DNA from: Chloroflexota bacterium
Lineage (GTDB): Bacteria > Chloroflexota > Dormibacteria > Dormibacterales > Dormibacteraceae
Reading direction: 5' to 3'
Assembly: GCA_003446775.1 (NCBI GenBank)
Contig: DMCH01000177.1
Span: 1-9,979, forward strand
DNA: 9,979 nt
Part shown: positions 4,768 to 9,979 of the stretch, piece after piece
Layout: each line of letters opens with the position of its first letter
Position numbering within the stretch: position 1 is the first letter of the stretch
Notes under the pieces: generated by a model
The model's database searches: none
The model's input: only the letters and a program-made list of their open reading frames with translations
What the model was told of the DNA's origin: nothing
Made by a program: the position numbers and the translations under genes

Positions 4768-6692
4768 ACACGAGTCAGCTCGCGCTGCTGATCCTGCTCT
4801 TCCCAGTCGCCGGGGCGATCCTGCTCGCGGGCCGGGGCTGGCGGCTGCCGCGGATCGTGACGAAAATCGTGGGCCCAGGCGTCGTCTGGGCCTCTTTCGT
4901 GGTGACGCTCACGCTCTTCTTCAACAGCGCGTCGGGCGACTTCACCTACTGGACCTGGATCCAGAGCGGCGACTTCAACGTGCCGTTCAACCTGCTGGTC
5001 GACAACCTTTCGATCTTCATGTGCCTGGTCATCACCGGCGTCGGCGGCCTGATCGTCACGTACGCGGTCGGGTACATGGCGCCGGAGGACGACCCGAGCT
5101 ACGCGCGCTTCTTCACCTACATGGACGTCTTCGTGTTCTCGATGCTGCTGCTCGTCCTGGCCGGGAACTTCGTCTTTTTGATCGTCGGCTGGGCGCTGGT
5201 CGGCCTCAGCTCGTACTTCCTGATCGGCTTCTGGTACCACCGCCGCTCCGCGGTGCTCGCGGCCCGCAAGGCGTTCGTGATGAACGTCATCGGCGACGTC
5301 GGCATGATCCTTGGCACGTTCGTCATCTTCGTGACTTACCACGCGACCACTTACGCGGCGGTGTTCGGACAACTGCGACCCAGGATTTGTTTGACCTACC
5401 TACCGTGTCCGCCAATAACCGATAGTTCGAGTCTCGAGCTGGCGGCATTCCTGTTGCTCGTAGGGGCGGTCGCCAAGTCGGCGCAGATCCCGCTTCACAC
5501 CTGGCTCCCGGACGCCATGGAAGGGCCCACGCCAGTCAGCGCGCTCATTCACGCCGCGACCATGGTGACCGCGGGCGTCTACCTGGTCGGCCGCATGCAC
5601 CCCATCTACGACGTCGCCGTCTACGCACACGGCGCGGTCGCGATCGTCGGCGCGGTCACCGCCCTCTTTGCGGCCACCATCGCCATCGTCCAGACCGACA
5701 TCAAGCGCGTGCTCGCGTACTCGACGATGAGCCAGATCGGATACATGTTCCTGGCGGTCGGCGTCGGCGCCTACTCCGCCGGCTTCTTCCACCTCCTCTC
5801 CCACGCCTTCTTCAAGGCCCTCCTCTTCATGGCCGCAGGCAACGTGATCCACGCTATGAACGACGAGCAGGACATGCGCAAGTACGGCGGCCTGTTCCGG
5901 CAGCTCCCGCGCACGTCGTGGTCGTTCCTCATCGGGTCGCTGTCGCTGGTGGGTGTGATTCCCTTTGTCGGCTTCTTCTCAAAGGAGCAGATCCTCGGCG
6001 CCGCGTTCTCGAAACCCGATGACTCGCTTGCGCTCGCGGTGTGGGTCTTCGGCTTCATCACGGCACTGGTCACCGGCTTCTACACCGGGCGCATGTGGTG
6101 GATGTCTTTCGCCGGCAAGCCCTCGCCGGAGCGCCCGGTCGAGCACCCGCACGAGGCCCCGCCGGTGATGCTCATCCCGGTCTTGATCCTGGCCGCTCTC
6201 GCCACCATCGGCGGCTTCATCCAGACCCGCGCGCTCGGCTTCGGGCCGCGGCTGGTCGACGACTTCCTCCAGACCGCCGTCGGCAAGCAGTCATGGGAGG
6301 GCGGGGCATCCGAGGTGATCGCGACGTTCGCGACGATGATCCTGGCGACCCTGCTCTTCCTCGGCGCCTACCGCATCTACATCCAGCGCACGTGGAAGCC
6401 CTGGAGCGCCGCCGTCCCCTGGGCGCAGCGCCTGTTCGAGCGCAAGTACTACTTCGACGAGCTCTACGACGCGATCTTCGTCCGGACCATGGACGGCCTG
6501 GCCCGGGGCGGGCTGCGCTACATCGAGGAGCCGGTGATCGACGGGGCGGTGGTCGGCACCGGCGAGCTGGCGGAGGCCGGGGCCCACAGCCTCAGCCTCA
6601 CGCAGACGGGCTACTTCCGCAATTACGTGCTGGTGTTCGTGGCAGGCGCGGTCGTGGTGGCGATCCTGGTCCTGGTGAGGGTGGGCTCATGA
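4764..6692 (+). CDS. nuoL: NADH-quinone oxidoreductase subunit L (distal antiporter-like subunit)
   Basis: NuoL (ND5) is the outermost Mrp-antiporter-like proton channel. Its long lateral helix lies along the membrane arm. The protein is 642 residues (E. coli about 613). Conserved elements are Asp178, Lys238 in AKSAQIPLHTWLPDAMEGPT, the QTDIKRVLAYSTMSQIGYMF segment, His343, His347 and Lys351 (HAFFKALLF), and Lys407 in FFSKEQIL. The C-terminal lateral helix (about 560-610) and last membrane helix (about 615-640) are present. Two oddities stand out. Residue 144 is Ala (GWALVGLSSY), where the family has a glutamate (GWE). The loop at about 202-225 is encoded by lower-GC, rare-codon DNA. Matching residues align with E. 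coli numbering at 178 but are 9 higher at Lys238, so this loop is about 9 residues longer. ATGA overlaps link it to nuoK and nuoM. Confidence 0.96.
   Translation: MNTSQLALLILLFPVAGAILLAGRGWRLPRIVTKIVGPGVVWASFVVTLTLFFNSASGDFTYWTWIQSGDFNVPFNLLVDNLSIFMCLVITGVGGLIVTYAVGYMAPEDDPSYARFFTYMDVFVFSMLLLVLAGNFVFLIVGWALVGLSSYFLIGFWYHRRSAVLAARKAFVMNVIGDVGMILGTFVIFVTYHATTYAAVFGQLRPRICLTYLPCPPITDSSSLELAAFLLLVGAVAKSAQIPLHTWLPDAMEGPTPVSALIHAATMVTAGVYLVGRMHPIYDVAVYAHGAVAIVGAVTALFAATIAIVQTDIKRVLAYSTMSQIGYMFLAVGVGAYSAGFFHLLSHAFFKALLFMAAGNVIHAMNDEQDMRKYGGLFRQLPRTSWSFLIGSLSLVGVIPFVGFFSKEQILGAAFSKPDDSLALAVWVFGFITALVTGFYTGRMWWMSFAGKPSPERPVEHPHEAPPVMLIPVLILAALATIGGFIQTRALGFGPRLVDDFLQTAVGKQSWEGGASEVIATFATMILATLLFLGAYRIYIQRTWKPWSAAVPWAQRLFERKYYFDELYDAIFVRTMDGLARGGLRYIEEPVIDGAVVGTGELAEAGAHSLSLTQTGYFRNYVLVFVAGAVVVAILVLVRVGS
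5369..5440 (+). other. Lower-GC, atypical-codon patch inside nuoL
   Basis: By hand count about half of these bases are G or C, clearly less than the flanking gene. The nuoL frame uses codons that are rare elsewhere here: AGG, ATT, TGT, TTG, CTA, ATA and AGT. It encodes the loop before the lysine-bearing broken helix, where sequence is expected to vary. The frame stays open, so nuoL is not broken. A lineage-specific loop insertion, or two compensating frameshifts, could explain it. Confidence 0.5.
6677..6681 (+). promoter_or_regulatory. Shine-Dalgarno for nuoM
   Basis: GAGGG lies 7 bases before ATG 6689, within the last codons of nuoL. It supports the ATGA-overlap start. Confidence 0.5.
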
Positions 6693-8131
6693 CGCTCACC
6701 GCCATCTGGCTGCTGCCGCTGGTCGGGGGAATCCTGATCGCTTTCATCCCGCCGCGGTTCGCGAAGTGGTTGGGGGTCCTCGTGGCGCTGGTCACCCTCG
6801 GGATTTCGGGCGGGGTGGCGCTCGCGTTTGCGCCCGGCTACCACGGCTATCAGTTCACCGAGCAGGTACCGTGGATCCCGCAGCTCCACGTCTTCTATCA
6901 CCTCGGCGTGGACGGAATCAGCATCTGGCTGGTCGTCCTCAACGCCTTGCTCACGGTGATCGCTGTGCTGGCGACGCCGCTGACGATGCGGAACGTGAAC
7001 CGCTTCATCGGCCTGATGCTCGCCATGTCCGCGGGCATGGCGGGCGTGTTTCTGGCGGTCGACCTCGTCCTCTTCTATGTGTTCTGGGAGGCGATGCTCA
7101 TTCCCGCCTACTTCCTGCTGTGGCTTTTCGGCGAAGGCGAAAGGCCGGCGCGGGCCGCGATCAAGTTCGTCCTCTTCACCCTAACCGGCTCGCTGTTGAT
7201 GCTGGTCGGCGTCATCGGCGAGTACGTGTTCACGGGCCAGCAGACGTTCGACCTGGCCAAGCTGGCCACCATAGCGCCCTCGGCGAACATCCAGTTCGGG
7301 TTGTTCTTCGTCTTCGCGCTGGCGTTCGCGATCAAGACTCCCCTCTTCCCTTTCCACTCCTGGCTCCCGAGCGCCTACCTGGCCGCGCCGACGCCGATGC
7401 TGGTGACCTTCGCCGGCGTCATGGGCAAGGCCGGCGCCTACGGCTTCCTGCGCATCGCCGTCCCGCTCTTTCCCAACCCAGTCGGCTGGTGGGACTGGAG
7501 ATGGGTGATTCCGTCCCTCGCCGTGGCGGCGATCATCTGGGGGGCCTTGATGGCGATCGCCCAGCGCGACATGAAGCTGCTGGTCGCCTACTCGAGCGTG
7601 AGCCACATGGGCTTCATCGTCCTGGGCATCTTTGCCTACAACGTGCAGGGCCAGCAGGGCGCCATCCTGCAGATGGTCAACCACGGGATCATCATCCCGG
7701 CGCTCTTCCTCTTCGTCGCCTGGATCGCCGATCGCACAGGCACCCGCGACCGCTCGGCCCTGGCCGGTCTCGCGCCGCGCATGCCGGTGATGGCCGGGGT
7801 GTTCACGATCGTGGTCCTCGCGGCCCTCGGGCTTCCAGGCCTGAACAGCTTCGTCGGCGAGTTCATGACCCTGCTCGGCGCCTGGGAGCGAGCCCCTGTG
7901 CTGGCGGCAATCGGTGCGGTCGGCCTCGTGCTGGCGCCGGTTTACATGCTCCGCATGTTCCAGGGCGCCATGTATGGTGAGCCCGTCGGCCAGGGGCCGT
8001 CAGGGGACATCCAGGCCGGCCAGCTGGCGCTCGTGACGCCGCTGATCGTCCTCATGTTCGCGATCGGCCTGTACCCATACGCGCTCACGCAGCTGATGAC
8101 CTCGGTCGCTCAGGCAGGTCTGTACAAGTGA
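6689..8131 (+). CDS. nuoM: NADH-quinone oxidoreductase subunit M (antiporter-like subunit)
   Basis: NuoM (ND4) is the middle Mrp-antiporter-like proton channel of the membrane arm. The protein is 480 residues, within the family range, with about 14 membrane helices. Key residues visible are Glu134 in FWEAMLIPAYFLLW, Lys216 in AFAIKTPLFPFHSW, the QRDMKLLVAYSSVSHMGF segment, and Glu391 in FVGEFMTLLGAW. These correspond to the glutamate/lysine relay known from E. coli NuoM. The motif following Lys216 reads WLPSAYLAAPTP (225-236), whereas most relatives have WLPDAH or WLPDAY followed by EAP, so two acidic positions are absent. The start at ATG 6689 overlaps the nuoL stop, with GAGGG upstream. The nuoN start overlaps the end (GTGA). 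Confidence 0.96.
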   Translation: MTLTAIWLLPLVGGILIAFIPPRFAKWLGVLVALVTLGISGGVALAFAPGYHGYQFTEQVPWIPQLHVFYHLGVDGISIWLVVLNALLTVIAVLATPLTMRNVNRFIGLMLAMSAGMAGVFLAVDLVLFYVFWEAMLIPAYFLLWLFGEGERPARAAIKFVLFTLTGSLLMLVGVIGEYVFTGQQTFDLAKLATIAPSANIQFGLFFVFALAFAIKTPLFPFHSWLPSAYLAAPTPMLVTFAGVMGKAGAYGFLRIAVPLFPNPVGWWDWRWVIPSLAVAAIIWGALMAIAQRDMKLLVAYSSVSHMGFIVLGIFAYNVQGQQGAILQMVNHGIIIPALFLFVAWIADRTGTRDRSALAGLAPRMPVMAGVFTIVVLAALGLPGLNSFVGEFMTLLGAWERAPVLAAIGAVGLVLAPVYMLRMFQGAMYGEPVGQGPSGDIQAGQLALVTPLIVLMFAIGLYPYALTQLMTSVAQAGLYK

Positions 8132-9615
8132 CGCTCGCTGAGGTGCTGCCGACTTACGGCTGGTCGCAGGCACTGGCCGACCTGGGCCAGATCTCCCCGA
8201 TCGCGACCCTGTTGGGATTCATGCTGTTCGCGATCGTCGCCGACCTCGTCATTCCACCCAAGCGCCGGAGCGGGGTCGTGGCCATGATCGCAGTCACCGG
8301 CCTGGCGTACTCGCTGGGCACCGCCGCGTATCGGTGGCTGTATGAGCAGGGCGGCCCCGCGTACTCGGGCATGGCGACGGGTGACAGCTTCGCACTGTTC
8401 TTCGACGTCCTGTTCGCGAGCCTCGGGATCCTGACCGTCGCCATCTCGCATTCCTACCTGCAGAAGCGCGGGATGCGCGAGGGCGAGTTCCACATCCTCA
8501 TGCTCGGCTCGATCATCGGCATGATGGTGCTGGCATCGGCCACCTCGCTGGTCACCGTCTTCCTCGGGCTCGAGCTGCTGTCTATCGCCCTCTACATCGC
8601 CAGCGGCTTCGCGCGGGACGACAACCGCTCGCAGGAGGCGGCCGCGAAATACCTCCTCGTGGGCGGGTTCGCCAGCGCGTTCGTGCTGTACGGAATGGCA
8701 CTGGTTTACGGCGCCGCCGGCACGACGCTCATCCCCGAAATCGCCAAGCAGGTGTCAGGCACGGCGGCGAACAATCCGCTGCTGACCCTCGGCATCGTGC
8801 TCATGGGCGTCGGATTCGCCTTCAAGGTTTCCGCCGCGCCCTTCCACATGTGGACGCCGGACGTGTACCAGGGCGCGCCGATCCCGGTGACGGCGTTCAT
8901 GTCGGTCGGGACCAAGGCCGCCGCCTTTGCCATGATCATTCGCGTCTTCGCGGGCGGGCTCCCCCACCTCGCGCCCGAGTGGCAGGCGCTGCTGGCCTTT
9001 GTCGCCGCCACCAGCATGGTGGTCGGCAACCTCATGGCCATCACGCAGTCGAGCCTCAAACGGCTGCTCGCCTACTCAGGAGTCGCCCAGGCCGGCTATG
9101 TCCTCATCGGAGTAATCGCCGGGGGCAAGATCGGGCTGGCCGCGGTCCTCTATTACCTCTTCGTCTACATGTTCATGAACTTCGGGGCGTTCGCTGTCGT
9201 CACGCTGCTTGCGGGTCCGGATGGGGACCGTGACCGCCTCTCCGACCTCAGCGGTCTTTACCGCCGCAACTGGCCGATGGCTGTGCTCATGACGATCTTC
9301 ATGCTGTCGCTGGCGGGATTCCCGCCGACGGTCGGCTTTTTCGGCAAGCTCTTTCTGTTCACCGCCGGCGTGAGCGCCGGGTACACGTGGCTGGTAGTGC
9401 TGGCGTTGATCATGAGCGTGGTCTCCGTCTACTACTACGTCCGAGTGCTCGTCCCGGTGTGGTCGACGACTGGGCGCGCCGAGCCGCTGCGAGCCTCGCC
9501 CAGCAGCACGCTGGCGATCGTATTGAGCGGCGTGCTGTCGGTGGCGCTGGGCCTGTACCCGACCACCCTCCTCGTCGCCGCTCAGTTCGGGGCTCTCCCC
9601 TACGGCGGGCCGTAG
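8128..9615 (+). CDS. nuoN: NADH-quinone oxidoreductase subunit N (antiporter-like subunit)
   Basis: NuoN (ND2) is the antiporter-like proton channel closest to NuoK. The protein is 495 residues (E. coli about 485), with about 14 membrane helices. Visible functional residues are Glu149 in LGLELLSIALY, Lys233 in FAFKVSAAPFHMWTPDVYQG, the QSSLKRLLAYSGVAQAGY segment, and Lys407 in GFPPTVGFFGKLFLF. The last matches the lysine that replaces glutamate in the twelfth helix of this subunit. All expected charges are kept, unlike in NuoL and NuoM of this operon. The start GTG 8128 overlaps the nuoM stop (GTGA); only a weak AGG-type site precedes it, so coupling is likely. It is the last complex I gene. 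The next frame starts 2 bases after the stop, with no terminator between them. Confidence 0.96.
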   Translation: MTLAEVLPTYGWSQALADLGQISPIATLLGFMLFAIVADLVIPPKRRSGVVAMIAVTGLAYSLGTAAYRWLYEQGGPAYSGMATGDSFALFFDVLFASLGILTVAISHSYLQKRGMREGEFHILMLGSIIGMMVLASATSLVTVFLGLELLSIALYIASGFARDDNRSQEAAAKYLLVGGFASAFVLYGMALVYGAAGTTLIPEIAKQVSGTAANNPLLTLGIVLMGVGFAFKVSAAPFHMWTPDVYQGAPIPVTAFMSVGTKAAAFAMIIRVFAGGLPHLAPEWQALLAFVAATSMVVGNLMAITQSSLKRLLAYSGVAQAGYVLIGVIAGGKIGLAAVLYYLFVYMFMNFGAFAVVTLLAGPDGDRDRLSDLSGLYRRNWPMAVLMTIFMLSLAGFPPTVGFFGKLFLFTAGVSAGYTWLVVLALIMSVVSVYYYVRVLVPVWSTTGRAEPLRASPSSTLAIVLSGVLSVALGLYPTTLLVAAQFGALPYGGP

Positions 9616-9617
9616 AC

Positions 9618-9979
9618 GTGGCGGTCAAGGACACGCTTCGACACTTGATGCAGGCCGGCCGCGAGAAGGAGGCTTCGGAACTCATCCCGCACGTGGACGA
9701 CTCGCCGCCGGCGCAGCCGGGGCGCTGGACCGCCAAAGACAACCTCGCCCACCTCTTGGCCTGGCGTCTCACAGCTGCCGCCGAGCTCGAGGCGGTACGG
9801 ACCGGAAGCCCGGCACCTGCCTCCGTGTCGGAGGACATCGACGAGAACAACGCGAATGTTTACGAGGCGACGCGCAACCAGCGCGCCGCAGTAGTCCTGG
9901 AAGACGCCCGGCTCTCATGGGCAACGCTGGCGGCCGCGGTCGACGCATGCTCGGAGGGGGACTTGCTCAAGCCGCGGAT
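9618..9979 (+). CDS. DinB/ClbS-like four-helix-bundle protein, N-terminal part (3' end outside window)
   Basis: The frame is open from GTG 9618 to the window edge (120 full codons, no stop). It reads as a soluble alpha-helical protein: helix 1 (about 3-23), then GRWTAKDNLAHLLAWR (35-50), then DIDENNANVYEATRNQ (73-88), then a further helix. A Trp followed by a Lys/Asp-His helix is typical of the DinB / ClbS-DfsB / maleylpyruvate-isomerase N-terminal superfamily; His45 would be the first metal or active-site histidine. Known members include thiol-dependent transferases, the colibactin-resistance protein ClbS and many uncharacterised proteins, so no specific reaction is assigned. GTG 9618 is chosen because helix 1 starts there; ATG 9648 is in frame but would cut into it. 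It begins 2 bases after nuoN, so cotranscription is likely. The functional link to complex I is unknown. Confidence 0.65.
   Translation, partial: MAVKDTLRHLMQAGREKEASELIPHVDDSPPAQPGRWTAKDNLAHLLAWRLTAAAELEAVRTGSPAPASVSEDIDENNANVYEATRNQRAAVVLEDARLSWATLAAAVDACSEGDLLKPR

Noticed and set aside
4623..5372. Minus-strand open frame of 249 codons across nuoK/nuoL
   Set aside because: The product is a highly charged low-complexity mirror of membrane-helix codons. It is a shadow of nuoK and nuoL.
9601..9614. Inverted repeat TACGGC-GG-GCCGTA at the nuoN stop, considered as a terminator
   Set aside because: The stem is at most 6 bp with a 2-base loop, no T-run follows, and the next gene starts a few bases later. 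It is likely chance.
1..9979. CRISPR array, tRNA or rRNA gene, insertion sequence or phage gene
   Set aside because: No spaced direct repeats, RNA-gene signatures, transposase motifs or terminal repeats were seen. The window is filled by complex I genes with gaps of at most 10 bases.

Overview
This window is the distal two thirds of a canonical bacterial respiratory complex I operon (NADH:quinone oxidoreductase, NDH-1), all on the + strand. The order is nuoF (3' end only), nuoG, nuoH, nuoI, nuoJ, nuoK, nuoL, nuoM, nuoN, followed by the start of a DinB/ClbS-like four-helix-bundle gene that runs off the right edge. The DNA is very GC-rich and almost fully coding. Several starts are GTG, and one is probably TTG. 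Gene order and protein style fit a high-GC, probably soil-type, aerobic bacterium such as an actinobacterial, Chloroflexota or Dormibacterota-like lineage. The sequence alone does not settle the phylum.

Layout: positions 1-426 hold the NuoF C-terminus with the N3 iron-sulfur site. Positions 419-2299 hold NuoG, with ligands for N1b, N5, N4 and N7 plus a short molybdopterin-like domain. Positions 2296-3309 hold NuoH, the quinone-site membrane subunit, and 3313-3927 hold NuoI with clusters N6a and N6b. Positions 3938-4441 hold NuoJ, 4438-4767 NuoK, 4764-6692 NuoL, 6689-8131 NuoM and 8128-9615 NuoN. From 9618 to the end lies the partial DinB/ClbS-like gene. No gap exceeds 10 bases. Most junctions are ATGA or GTGA overlaps, so the operon reads as one translationally coupled transcript. 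I see no promoter or terminator in the window.

Together the genes pass electrons from NADH (NuoF) through the iron-sulfur chain of NuoG and NuoI to quinone at the NuoH interface. NuoH, J, K, L, M and N form the proton-translocating membrane arm.

I see no new multi-gene system here. The points worth a second look are local: (1) NuoL has Ala at position 144, where the family has a key transmembrane glutamate; (2) a perfect 22-bp palindrome with a second hairpin forms the 3' end of nuoI and may cover the nuoJ ribosome binding site; (3) a lower-GC patch with unusual codons encodes a NuoL loop; (4) NuoM has lost acidic residues in its WLPDA-type motif; (5) a short NuoG nevertheless keeps cluster N7; and (6) a DinB/ClbS-like gene sits 2 bases after nuoN.
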